A DNA stretch of 23,166 nucleotides, from the IMG/VR virus record IMGVR_UViG_3300047297_000107, positions 1-23,166 of that record; one strand, given 5' to 3'. The position numbers and the translations under genes are program-made. Within the stretch, counting starts at the first letter, position 1, and the number at the start of each line of letters is the position of its first letter. Below, piece after piece: positions 11,150-20,300 of the stretch. The stretch is from a virus. The notes below the pieces were generated by a model. That model saw only the letters and a list, made by a program, of their open reading frames with translations. It had not been told where the DNA came from and made no database searches.

Positions 11150-11355
11150 ATGAGCAACTGATGACACAAGAGGAGCTGGCATTCCGGTGGAAGATCAGCG
11201 AGGCGACACTGGAGCGCGACAGATCGCTCAAGCAGGGTGTTCGCTACCTCAAGATCGGCGGACTGATTCGTTACCGACCGCAAGATGTTCTTGAATATGA
11301 GGAGGCCTGTATGCACGAACCGAAAGCAGCCAAACTCAAGGAGAAGAACTCTTAG
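11146..11355 (+). CDS. AlpA/MerR-like helix-turn-helix protein
   Basis: This 69-residue protein carries LMTQEELAFRWKISEATLER (5-24) and then KQGVRYLKIGGLIRYRPQDVLEYE, the pattern of AlpA/excisionase-type HTH_17 domains, where a short helix-turn-helix is followed by a wing and a last helix. It could be an excisionase or a transcription regulator. GAGGAG lies 8 bases before the ATG. It ends the rightward operon, and its stop overlaps the endolysin stop on the other strand. The tail KAAKLKEKNS is encoded by the second copy of the direct repeat. Confidence 0.72.
   Translation: MNEQLMTQEELAFRWKISEATLERDRSLKQGVRYLKIGGLIRYRPQDVLEYEEACMHEPKAAKLKEKNS
11328..11348 (+). repeat. 21-base direct repeat, copy 2
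   Basis: Identical to 11004-11024, 324 bases away. Here the embedded AAGGAG has no downstream plus-strand gene, because the frame stops 5 bases later and the convergent endolysin begins. Confidence 0.9.
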
Positions 11356-11948
11356 GTCAGAACTGCTAGTGCGTGATTGATGTGTTTAATGCGATCCTCA
11401 AGACCAATAAATCCACCATTGATTTTTTTAGTTAAGGTTTTATAGTCTTGGGAATCTGCATACTGGTTTAACTTATGCGTATCCCAGAACCACCCTGCCG
11501 TGAGTGCAGCGTACTGTGGTGTAGCCACAAGATCAGGGTTTGCCCAGAAGTCAACACCTAGAGCCTTCCCTGCGTGAAAATAAGAGCTAGAGCCTGTCAA
11601 CTGTATACATCCTCTTCCTCGGAAACGCCACCCATCACCAGAGGCTTCATCTCTGTTACCCATACGATTTGAGTAAACAACATTGGCAATCAACTTAGGA
11701 TTTCGCTGACACGCTTGAGCCTTTTCAGCATCAAAGCGTTTGGGCCATGTTTTCATCAGACCAGCCGCAGAATAAGATAAACCCTCTTCGAGCATCTTAA
11801 AGTTCCCACACTCATGCCCACATTGACCAATAAAAGCCGCTTTTCTAAAGTTGCTTGATATGTCAAAGCGTTCAAAAGTGGCATTCAGGGCATCTACCCA
11901 CTGCTCACCAATATGAAGTTGTCGGAGTTGTTCTTTATTTACTGACAT
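11352..11948 (-). CDS. Endolysin, glycoside hydrolase family 19
   Basis: This 198-residue peptidoglycan glycosidase degrades the cell wall at lysis. GQCGHECGNFKMLEEGLSYS (41-60) gives the catalytic pair E46 and E54/E55, and GRGCIQLTG is the conserved substrate-cleft strand of GH19 lysozymes. There is no signal peptide or transmembrane start, so release depends on a holin. HEC replaces the more usual HES next to the catalytic Glu. The start overlaps the Rz stop by 14 bases, and the stop overlaps a convergent gene. Confidence 0.9.
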   Translation of the reverse strand: MSVNKEQLRQLHIGEQWVDALNATFERFDISSNFRKAAFIGQCGHECGNFKMLEEGLSYSAAGLMKTWPKRFDAEKAQACQRNPKLIANVVYSNRMGNRDEASGDGWRFRGRGCIQLTGSSSYFHAGKALGVDFWANPDLVATPQYAALTAGWFWDTHKLNQYADSQDYKTLTKKINGGFIGLEDRIKHINHALAVLT

Positions 11949-12432
11949 TTAGTAAATCTCTCATCTGGTTATACGAGTCCACACAAGCGTTCAAAGCGGC
12001 AGTATTCTTATCCCCTTGGGCGACTATTTCTGCGATGGCATCGATTGTTGCTCTTTCGGCATCAGAAGGTTCATTAGTCGGTCTGTCAGGTTGGCTGGTT
12101 GCTTTTGTATCTGCGATGGCAACGGAGGAATTTGTGGGGGCTTGTAAGTTACTGGTGGGGCAGAGGCGCAACTTGCCAGCACGATTGGCAACAGCAAGAG
12201 CAGTAGTTTTTTTGTTGATAGCATCATTGGCTTCCTGTAGTTTCAGAGATTGTTGATTAAGTTTCTCACCCATGTTTTGCTCGATCTGACGAGCCTCTTC
12301 ATTCTTTTTGGCAATGGCAATCTTCATGTCGCCATCACGCTCTAGCCACCCATAGTGGTGTCCAACTCGGTATGTACCAAAGAGAGATACCAAAACACCC
12401 ACAATGAGCCAAGGTAAAGGTATAGGTAACAT
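11935..12432 (-). CDS. Rz: Rz-like inner-membrane spanin
   Basis: This 165-residue protein has one N-terminal membrane segment (about 7-25, PWLIVGVLVSLFGTYRVG) and a long periplasmic helical region. GKLRLCP (about 85-91) matches the R-L-C motif common in Rz proteins. Spanins fuse the inner and outer membranes in the last step of lysis. The partner Rz1 gene lies entirely inside it in another frame. It overlaps the holin-like gene as TAATG and the endolysin by 14 bases. Confidence 0.88.
   Translation of the reverse strand: MLPIPLPWLIVGVLVSLFGTYRVGHHYGWLERDGDMKIAIAKKNEEARQIEQNMGEKLNQQSLKLQEANDAINKKTTALAVANRAGKLRLCPTSNLQAPTNSSVAIADTKATSQPDRPTNEPSDAERATIDAIAEIVAQGDKNTAALNACVDSYNQMRDLLNVSK
12024..12227 (-). 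CDS. Rz1: Rz1-like outer-membrane spanin lipoprotein, nested in Rz
   Basis: The 67-residue product has a Lys-containing N terminus, a Leu-rich signal and the lipobox VLASC, with C20 the lipidated residue. The mature part is Pro-rich (APPVTYKPPQIPPLPSQ), as in Rz1. The gene is fully embedded in Rz in a different frame, an architecture known from lambda-like phages. It pairs with Rz across the periplasm. Confidence 0.88.
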   Translation of the reverse strand: MMLSTKKLLLLLLPIVLASCASAPPVTYKPPQIPPLPSQIQKQPANLTDRLMNLLMPKEQQSMPSQK

Positions 12433-12941
12433 TATTCAGCCTCTTTTCTTGCTTGAGCCAATTCTTCACGCTCTTGGTCATCTTCTAGGTGTTCAGGAGG
12501 AGTAGTTGGTGGTGGGCCAGGTGTCCAAGATTCATCCAACTCTGGGTTCTTCCAAACAGGCATAGCACCAAAGGGTTGACTAGGTAAACCATACGCAGAT
12601 TGCGGAGGCGCATAGGATGAGTTAAAACCCCCTTGTGAGCCTTGATAACCCATTGGCTGACACATTGGTTGCGTTGGAGGATTAAACGCCCTAGAAGCAC
12701 TAGACATAGCCCGTTTACCAATAACTCCACCGATACCACCAACGATCAACAGAACAATGTCATTCAGCATCTTGGTATAGGCTTGGTCAATCGGGGCCAT
12801 ACTCTTTATAGGCTGAGTCACGAACGTGACAGAATAGAGCAAAGCACCAACAATAAACATGAGGATAAGTGTGACTGCAATCACGACAAACCCCCAAATC
12901 CTTACCTCTATCTCTTCAGTTGTTAGGTTTAACTTCGTCAA
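12432..12941 (-). CDS. Two-pass membrane protein, holin candidate
   Basis: This 169-residue protein has two membrane segments (about 16-40 and 60-78) and a long polar, Pro/Gln-rich C-terminal tail with acidic end. Two segments immediately upstream of Rz suit a holin, but the length exceeds that of typical holins. The start is a TTG inside the upstream lipoprotein gene, with GGAG 7 bases before it; no ATG or GTG is available before the first membrane segment. It ends in a TAATG overlap with Rz. Confidence 0.6.
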   Translation of the reverse strand: MTKLNLTTEEIEVRIWGFVVIAVTLILMFIVGALLYSVTFVTQPIKSMAPIDQAYTKMLNDIVLLIVGGIGGVIGKRAMSSASRAFNPPTQPMCQPMGYQGSQGGFNSSYAPPQSAYGLPSQPFGAMPVWKNPELDESWTPGPPPTTPPEHLEDDQEREELAQARKEAE

Positions 12942-13107
12942 CTTTTTTCTCCAAGATTGGTGCTACTAAGTATTCGGGGCAAGTCTGAGTGAATTGGCAT
13001 CTAGGTTTCTGGCAAGGTTCAGCATGAAAGTTATCTGGGTTCTGACAAAAATATCGGTACTTTTCCTCACAGCCAGTTAAAAGCAAAATAAGCAATAAAT
13101 ATCTCAT
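12916..13107 (-). CDS. Small Cys-rich lipoprotein
   Basis: The 63-residue product has the signal MRYLLLILLLTGC with lipobox LLTGC, so C13 would be lipidated. The mature part holds several Cys (CQNP, EPCQKPRC, QTCPEY) that could form disulfides in the periplasm. The start overlaps the upstream stop (ATGA). A lysis accessory or superinfection-exclusion role is possible; nothing decides between them. Confidence 0.7.
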   Translation of the reverse strand: MRYLLLILLLTGCEEKYRYFCQNPDNFHAEPCQKPRCQFTQTCPEYLVAPILEKKVDEVKPNN

Positions 13108-13259
13108 TTACCCAAACCAACCTTTCCCAGTAGGAGATTAACAATTTTGTCCGACAAATCGTCAGGTAAGAACTTCAGAAAACCTAAAAAGTAAAGCGCA
13201 ACACACCCGTAAACGAATATCTTGAGTGCTAAGTCAAAGGTCTTCTGGTACTCATTCAC
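13104..13259 (-). CDS. 51-residue single-pass membrane protein
   Basis: A GTG at 13259 overlaps the upstream stop (GTGA), and the gene ends with an ATGA overlap into the lipoprotein. The product begins MNEYQKTFDLALKIFVYGCV with a membrane segment at about 11-30 and an amphipathic C terminus (LPDDLSDKIVNLLLGKVGLG). Size and topology fit a pinholin- or holin-like protein, or an antiholin. Confidence 0.65.
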   Translation of the reverse strand: MNEYQKTFDLALKIFVYGCVALYFLGFLKFLPDDLSDKIVNLLLGKVGLGK

Positions 13260-13750
13260 CGCCCACACCTTTTAGTGGTTTCGCAAAAGTCCATCAACTC
13301 ATAGATACCAATAAACACCAATAAACATACAAAAGCAACACCACCAATGATGATTGCTAACTGTTGCATTTCTTCTTCTTCTTCTTTAGCCTTTTTCTCT
13401 GCCTTTGCTAAAGACCTTAGTTCTCTAGCATCATCTATGTCCATCTGGTCTTGGCGAGCTTTAATCTTGTTCCAAACGTCAATCTTGCCTGTAGTCATAA
13501 AGAGCATCTTCAACTCTTCTTCAAACGCCCTGGCTTGCTCAAGAGCCATCTCAATCTGGAGAGCAGTCCCCATGTTTGAGCCTTTGCTCTTCTTTGCCTC
13601 AATCAATGCCTTAGTAGCGGTACTCTTGGCATCGAACATCTTGCCAATCATCGGGGCAAGAGAACCTAAATCATTGGCGACCTTACTCGCCTTCTTAACC
13701 ATCGAAATAGCTTGCTGAATGCCAGCTAGTGCCGTCATCGGATCGATCAT
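13256..13750 (-). CDS. Helical protein with C-terminal membrane anchor
   Basis: This 164-residue protein begins MIDPMTALAGIQQAISMVKK. A long charged helical region (residues about 60-130, with EKKAKEEEEEM) suggests a coiled coil, followed by one membrane segment (about 130-153) and a short tail. The ATG at 13750 overlaps the upstream stop (ATGA) and follows AAGG; the ATG at 13765 lacks a ribosome-binding site. Its place between virion and lysis genes leaves the role open (virion membrane-interacting or lysis control). Confidence 0.65.
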   Translation of the reverse strand: MIDPMTALAGIQQAISMVKKASKVANDLGSLAPMIGKMFDAKSTATKALIEAKKSKGSNMGTALQIEMALEQARAFEEELKMLFMTTGKIDVWNKIKARQDQMDIDDARELRSLAKAEKKAKEEEEEMQQLAIIIGGVAFVCLLVFIGIYELMDFCETTKRCGR

Positions 13751-13935
13751 TTCACCTTCTCCCATTTGAGACAGATAACCCTTCGGTTATACACATCTCC
13801 AACCCAAGTCCATTTAACACATCGGTACTCTATGGTTGCCGCCATTAGACGATCACGGAAAACACCAAACAATAATATAGCTACAAAAAATGACAAAACA
13901 ACTGACACAAACCGCAGCAACAATTGCTTCGGCAT
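13747..13935 (-). CDS. 62-residue membrane-anchored protein
   Basis: The N-terminal membrane segment (MPKQLLLRFVSVVLSFFVAI..., about 5-25) is followed by a basic, Trp-rich tail (CVKWTWVGDVYNRRVICLKW) with two Cys. It opens 9 bases after the ejection-protein gene and overlaps the next by ATGA. It may be signal-anchored. No family is recognised. Confidence 0.55.
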   Translation of the reverse strand: MPKQLLLRFVSVVLSFFVAILLFGVFRDRLMAATIEYRCVKWTWVGDVYNRRVICLKWEKVK

Positions 13936-13944
13936 AGTCTCTCA

Positions 13945-16128
13945 TTACTCTGCCATAGTAAGTTGTGCATCCCCAACTTCTTTAGCCGCAGCGGGTACTG
14001 TAAAAGACTGAATAAATGCTGATCTAGTTGGAGCATCCATCAACTTCATCATTGAAGAAACAAACTCATTTGTTCTACCTTTAGGTATGCCAACAGTCAT
14101 AAACTGAGCCAAAGCACCTGGGTTCATCATCAACTCAGACATCTGCTTGTTGTAAGCCTCTGCATTACCTCTTTGTAAATATTCAACAGCCGCCTTCATT
14201 ACTGTATATGTTCTGTTCAAAAGTTGTGGTGCTTCTTTTAAAATTTCAGGGCCACCAACATCAAGCGCACCAACTTTTCTTGCAAGTTCTTTTGCTTTTG
14301 AATCCCGCTTTAGGTCTGCCAATACATTGTTAACGGCAGAAACCTCAGAGGGAGAAAGAACGTCAGACAACTTCTCAAACCTTGGAATGCCAGTTGATTT
14401 TTTAATTGTTCCTGCAGCGTTCTCAACAGCAGTAGCAAATTCACCAGCAGATTCCTTGCCCAAAGGAGTGTTTAAACTCTTAGACAAGTAGTCTCCAACT
14501 TCCATGCGGTTAAGTTTTTTACTGTAATCCGCATAAGAAGTAAGATATTTACTCCACAAGCCATCAGATGACTTATTTAATGACGCATCAATAAATTGCT
14601 TTGCATTACCCAAGGCTTTAGCTGCTTGTTGTGGGATTCCACCAGAAGCATATTGCTCACCAAGATTAAGCATTTTTGCAACATCTTGATTTGATATTTT
14701 CCTAATGTTTTCGTACACATCACGACTATTTAACAAACCATTTTCATCAGCCTTAGAAACAACTTTATCTCTAATGCCTTGCAAAACAGCTTTGCTTTGG
14801 TCAGATACAGTCCCACGAATAGCTTTGTCTAATTGATCTGTTAAATCGGATGCACGCAATGGAAAGAAGCCATTTTGCTCCAAGCTATTAAGTTGAAATT
14901 GTTTTAATTGAGCTTCACCACGCAACGTCCCTGCAAGTTCTTTATATGCCTTTGCACGACCTGTTGCTTCTGACGCAATATCACCCGCAGACAGCCAACC
15001 AGGTTGTCCTTTTGTTGCCACAGCTTGTTGGCGTGTTGCCGCTAAAGCTGTCATACCAGATGTTTGTTCAGCAGCAGCCAAGCTATTAAACTTATCTGAA
15101 ATCTCTTTTTCTAACTTGGTAAAGATAGGGCCTGCAAGATTCGTTTGTTCTAGTGCAGTTTCACGCATTGGTGTAGTAATGCCTTCCCGTTCAGCAATCA
15201 AAGCAGCTCTTTGTGCTTCAGTACCAGCAACAGATTGAATTTCTCTTGCTCTAGCCGCTTGTTGTTCTACCAAACGCTCTTGGAACTGACCTGCTACTTT
15301 TGCTTTACTAGCAAGTTTACTCTGTGCTGCCGCAAGTTCAACTGCAGAAGGAATATCAGAAATAGCTTGTGCCGCAGTTGGTCTTGAGCCACTTACTAAT
15401 TCTTTGGCATCACGCAATGCTTCAATAACTTTTGTTCTATCAGGGCCAGCAAGTTCATTTAACTGCTTTTGCATGAACTCTTGACGACCAGAAGGCGTAA
15501 GTCCTTTTAGGGTGTTTAAAAGACCACCAATAGCTTTTACACCACCCTCAACAACTGGCCCTAGTACAAAGCCTGTAGCCATTTGCTCTAGTTTGCGTTC
15601 ACCAAACTGTTCAACAGGTGCATTTACTGGTTGTAAGGCACTTAAAGCTGCACCAGTGCTACCAGATCGGGCTATGTTACTAACGATACCAGCACCAGCC
15701 AAAGGAGCTTGTGTCGCCCCAACCAAGCGGTTAACAGGGCTAATAACATTGCCAAGCGTCTGATATGGGTCAAAACCACTACTGCCAACTCTTGCTCGAC
15801 CTTCAGTAGTAGCTTTTTCAACATCGCTAACAAGTTGCGTAGCACCTTTTTTAATTTCGCCACCAAACAATCCTGTACTTGCTAATAGTTGATTAACTGC
15901 CAAAGCAGGATCAACTACCGCACCTTTAATCGTACGAGCAATAGGGCTACCAGCGCCAAACATCAATTCCGTGCTTGAAACAGGCGTTGTTTTTATACCA
16001 AGTTGGCTATAAAAAGTGTCTTTAGGTATGTCAGAGTAAAACTTTGAATGAAAAGCATCTGCCAACTGAGTATCAGTCATGTCTGAATACTGTGGATATT
16101 CTTTACGAATTTCAGCAATCGTAGCCAT
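13945..16128 (-). CDS. Internal virion / DNA ejection protein
   Basis: This 727-residue helical protein begins MATIAEIRKEYPQYSDMTDT, a start that, to my recollection, recurs in internal virion or ejection proteins of podovirus-like phages. The N-terminal 150 residues contain Gly/Ala-rich hydrophobic stretches that could insert in membranes. Residues about 200-420 are coiled-coil-like (Glu, Gln, Ala, Lys). Such proteins leave the capsid with the DNA and form a channel through the cell envelope. It has AAGGAG before the ATG and no enzymatic motif that I can see. Confidence 0.65.
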   Translation of the reverse strand: MATIAEIRKEYPQYSDMTDTQLADAFHSKFYSDIPKDTFYSQLGIKTTPVSSTELMFGAGSPIARTIKGAVVDPALAVNQLLASTGLFGGEIKKGATQLVSDVEKATTEGRARVGSSGFDPYQTLGNVISPVNRLVGATQAPLAGAGIVSNIARSGSTGAALSALQPVNAPVEQFGERKLEQMATGFVLGPVVEGGVKAIGGLLNTLKGLTPSGRQEFMQKQLNELAGPDRTKVIEALRDAKELVSGSRPTAAQAISDIPSAVELAAAQSKLASKAKVAGQFQERLVEQQAARAREIQSVAGTEAQRAALIAEREGITTPMRETALEQTNLAGPIFTKLEKEISDKFNSLAAAEQTSGMTALAATRQQAVATKGQPGWLSAGDIASEATGRAKAYKELAGTLRGEAQLKQFQLNSLEQNGFFPLRASDLTDQLDKAIRGTVSDQSKAVLQGIRDKVVSKADENGLLNSRDVYENIRKISNQDVAKMLNLGEQYASGGIPQQAAKALGNAKQFIDASLNKSSDGLWSKYLTSYADYSKKLNRMEVGDYLSKSLNTPLGKESAGEFATAVENAAGTIKKSTGIPRFEKLSDVLSPSEVSAVNNVLADLKRDSKAKELARKVGALDVGGPEILKEAPQLLNRTYTVMKAAVEYLQRGNAEAYNKQMSELMMNPGALAQFMTVGIPKGRTNEFVSSMMKLMDAPTRSAFIQSFTVPAAAKEVGDAQLTMAE

Positions 16129-16137
16129 AAAAACTCC

Positions 16138-17358
16138 TTAACGAATACCCAATGGGTCAGACTTATTCTTTGCAGGTTTAGCAGCTTCACCTTTAAGGTA
16201 ACGCCTTGATAGATTATCTAAGATTGCCAAGTTTGCTTCTTTTGTCATTCCTTCGCTACCAAGAGAATCCAAGTATGTTTTCAATTCAACATTTGAGTTG
16301 AGTTGTTGAGCACTCATGCCAGTAGCTTCTTTAACAGCATTTAACAACTGCAATCGGATGCTTTTTAGTTCATCACGTTTAGCTTGCTCTGAAGTACCAA
16401 ATACACGACCACCCATTTGACCAACAGTTCCTGTTTGCAAAGATGTAACTAAGTTTGCGAGTGGGCCTTTTGAGGTACTTGTTATTCCACCCATTTTGGC
16501 TAAATCTTTGACTAAGGTTTCTGCTGTAGAAATTGTATCGCCCAAAGCAAGTTGACCTTCTTCAACCTTTTCAGCTTTTTCTTGAGCTTTAAGAACTGCC
16601 GCACTTGGGCCTTTAAGAGATGCAGTTAATTCTGCTATGTCTCTCTTAGATTGTGCTTGCAATTGAGCAATTTGTAATGCAGTAGCGCCTTGAACACGAG
16701 CCGCTTCAATCTTGGCATCAGCCGCAGTTTTAGCCGCTTCAATCTTAGCCTGATTAGCCGCATCTGCTGTTGCCGTTCTAGCTTGTGTGGCTTCTGTTCT
16801 GCTTGCAGATGCCGTCAAAGCCGCAATAACTCTATCTGGTGAACCATACTTAGTTAATACAGAAAGCACATCATCTTGTGTTGAACCTTGAGGAAGTTTA
16901 GACAACTCATCACGCAACTTTGTTTCTTGGTCAATAGACAATTGAGTCTTAGCTGCTGTTGCCAAAGATGCTGCTTGTGCTGCCCGTCTTTGTTGTGTTT
17001 GAGCCATCTCACTCTGCGCTTGACGAGCATATTGAGCCAAAGCCATAGCACCCTGTTGGTCTCCAGCTTGAGCCAGCATTTGAGCGCCTTGCAAGATGGA
17101 CTCAGGATTGGTTTGGTCAATCTGTTGGGCAACAGAGTTACGAGTGCTGATTAACTTCAACTGAGGGTCTTCTATACCCATAGCACCCGCAAATCCACGA
17201 CCTAGCTGACCAACACTAGCCTGAAGTCCTGCTTGAGCCGCAGCACCAGGCGATAGTTGCGCCATCGAGATGCCACGATTTAAGTCTTGTTGGTACTGTT
17301 GGTTTTGATACATTTGTGGAGTCAAACCAAACAGACCCGCTACGATATTTTCTGCCAT
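16138..17358 (-). CDS. Ala/Gln-rich internal virion or tail-associated protein
   Basis: This 406-residue protein begins MAENIVAGLFGLTPQMYQNQ. It is very rich in Ala and Gln, with long helical repeats (TAADAANQAKIEAAKTAADA). The composition and the place between two large virion genes suggest an internal core or ejection partner, like the helical gp14-gp16 set of T7-like phages; no direct homology is claimed. AAGGA precedes the start. The gene is flanked by 9-base gaps on both sides. Confidence 0.6.
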   Translation of the reverse strand: MAENIVAGLFGLTPQMYQNQQYQQDLNRGISMAQLSPGAAAQAGLQASVGQLGRGFAGAMGIEDPQLKLISTRNSVAQQIDQTNPESILQGAQMLAQAGDQQGAMALAQYARQAQSEMAQTQQRRAAQAASLATAAKTQLSIDQETKLRDELSKLPQGSTQDDVLSVLTKYGSPDRVIAALTASASRTEATQARTATADAANQAKIEAAKTAADAKIEAARVQGATALQIAQLQAQSKRDIAELTASLKGPSAAVLKAQEKAEKVEEGQLALGDTISTAETLVKDLAKMGGITSTSKGPLANLVTSLQTGTVGQMGGRVFGTSEQAKRDELKSIRLQLLNAVKEATGMSAQQLNSNVELKTYLDSLGSEGMTKEANLAILDNLSRRYLKGEAAKPAKNKSDPLGIR

Positions 17359-17367
17359 GATGATTCC

Positions 17368-20300
17368 TTATAAGAACAAGCCGAGGTCTTGATTGCCATA
17401 AGCTAATCCAGTTCCAAATCCTGATGCACCTAAACCAGTTCCACTAAGCGCAGATTGAAGTCCACCACCAAACAAACCGCTTAATGACTGACCAACCATA
17501 GCATTAGGATTACCTGCGGCAGTCAAACCTTGAGCCAAAAGATTGCGTGTTGCATCAGCACTTGTTGCCAAACCTGCGCTGATCTGAGCGCCTTTTAAAC
17601 CTAGTTGACCAACATTAAACCCTGCTTGTGCGCCAAGTTGACCCAAGTTGATACCCATATCGTATGGTTTTTGTCCCAAAGTCTCCAAGGCTTGTGCTTG
17701 TCCCAAAGCAGTTGTGTAAGGTGCATAAGCGGCCTGTTGACCACCATAGTAGTTACCCATTGCCGTAGCACCCTGACCAAGCAATCCTGCACCAAACAAC
17801 ACATCCCTCTGACCTGCTTGTTGAGCATTAGCCGCCAATTGAGCCTCTTGAGCAGCTCTAGCGTTATACAAAGCCTGTAGTTCAGGAGTAGTAGCACCCA
17901 TAGTGCCACCTTGAGCCACAGAAAGACCGCCACGACCTTGTTGTTGGAGTTTGTTTTGCAGATTAGCAAGTTCCAACTCACGACCAGGTTGTAGCAAAGA
18001 CATCTGTTGATTCAGATAGTTCTGAGCAACTTGTTCAGGAGACTGAGCCAAGTATTGATTACCCAAACCAAATAGACGTTGTGCGCCTGTTTGAAGAGGA
18101 GCAAATTGTCCTTGTGCTTGTTCTACTTGTGTCAGACCTTGATTAGACAAAGCCATGAAACGATCTTGTTGGGCTTTTACATCAGGTGTTAAGTTATAAC
18201 CCGCACTAGATAATCTGCCAGTAGCAGGATCAAAGCCAAACTGAGATGTTCCAAACCTAGTTGTCATGCCAATAGGTCTAAACTGAGCCGCATCTTTAGC
18301 CGCTTTTGTCTCGGCATCAATCATGGCTTGCGCCCGTTGAGCCGCTTCCCTTGAAGTTTGCATCTGCAAGAGATTACCCGCAGTACCAAGACCGCCAGAG
18401 ATCAGATTGGCAGTAGAAGAACCCAATCCACCCAACAAACTTGACAGTCCCGCCGATCCTGCCGCATTGAGCAAAGGATTTGATGTCGATGCAGGGGTAG
18501 TTGCAGGTGTTGTTGCGGGTGCAGTTACTTGGGGTACTGTTAATGGTGTACTTGGTTGAATCAACGGAATAGTTGCCGCAGTCACATCAGTAATACTAGA
18601 TGGTCTTTCTCCAATAATAGTCTGAGTTGCCATAGACGGAGTAGCCAAGGCTGGTACTACTGCCGCAGCAACACTGGCAACCTCTTGTGCAGTAATTGGT
18701 CTGCCACTGTTGATGACTGTTTCAGCAATAGTAGTAGCTTGTGCAGGAGTTACGTTTGGTATGAGTGAAGTAACTGCACTTGCTATTTCTTGAGTTTGTG
18801 CAGCTTGGTTAGCAGTAATTGTTTGTTGTGCAATAGGTTGATTTACTGCCGTTACTGTACCTGCTAAAGCACTGACAAGTTCTTGATTTGTTATAGGTCT
18901 GTCACTGGTAATAATCTGTTCAGCAACAGTATTTGTAATGTTTGGTGAGATAGCAGATACGGCATCAACCAAATCAGAAACTTTTAAGTTCTGACCGCTT
19001 GAAACTATAACTTCCGCTTGAGTCTGTGCTTGTTGAGCAGTTACGTTTGGTACTGTAGCTATTACCGCATTAGCAATTTCTTGCGTAGAAGCTACTCTGT
19101 CTCCAGTAACTTGCACATTAGCCAAGTTAGAAGTTGTAGTAGGCGTAACTGTTGATACCAAAGCACTGACTACTGGCTGTATGGCATTAGAGTTTGAACT
19201 TGTGATAATCTGTTCTGCAACACTATTTGTAATGTTTGGCGAAACAGAAGAAACAGCACTTACCAAGTCATTAGTAGTTAAATTTTGACCACTTGAAATC
19301 AATACTTCTGCTTGTGTTTGAGCCTGTGAAACAGTGACATTAGGTACTGTCGCAAGAATCGCATTTGTAATTTCTTTAGTAGATGCCAATCTATCGCCTG
19401 TAACTTGCACATTTGCTAAGTTAGAGTTAACGGATGAAACTAAAGCACTAACTACTGGTTGAATAGCATCTGAATTTGAGCTAGTGATAATCTGTTCAGC
19501 AACAGTATTTGTAATATTGGGAGAAACAGCAGATACAGCACTTACAAGGTCACTTGTTGTTAAGTTCTGACCACTTGTAATCAAGACTTGTGCTTGATTT
19601 TGCGCTTGTTGAACAGTCACATTAGGTACTGTCGCAAGAATAGCATTTGTAATCTGTTGCGTAGATGCTAAATTATCTCCTGTTACGTTAACTGTACCTG
19701 CTTGGGTTGTTGGTGTAGATACAGAAGGAAGACCTGCAATAGTATTTGCAAGAGCTGTATTTGTTTCAGCACCAGACAACAAACCTTGCCCTGTAACTTG
19801 TAAATTTGCTAGGTTGGCGGGTGTTCCTACAGTAGAAGCAAGTTGACTATTAACTAAGTTTAATGTCGCTTGATCCACCATTTGAGGTTGAGTAGCACCA
19901 GTTACATTTACAGTTTCCGTAGTTGGAGTAGTTGCTACAGTAGTTGTAGGTGTGGTTTCTTGAGTAGTTGGTGTAGTAACCAAACCACTTAATAGACCAC
20001 CTGTACTTACAGCAGGAGTAGTTGTGCCAGTAACATTTACAGTTCCAGGTATTGGTAATGATGGGACAGGAGTGCCTGTTATAGAAGATATTGCTCTTTG
20101 AACAGTTATGTCGTTATAACCACCAGCCGTTAAAGTATCAGCAATTTGATTTGTTGATAAACCTTGGCTTGCTAAATTCTTGGCATCTTGAACAGCAAAC
20201 TGACGCTCTGTCAGTCCAACGTCAGCAGTAGAACCTGTAGCAAGATAGTTGTCTAATGTAGATGCGCCATAAGAAGCAGCACCACCAAGCAAAGCACCTT

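Noticed and set aside
17601-17981. Long frames in other registers inside the large virion genes (for example 17601-17981, 18556-18768 and 20318-20590).
   Set aside because: They are shadows of low-complexity Ala/Gln/Thr codons in the true genes, with no starts or coupling.
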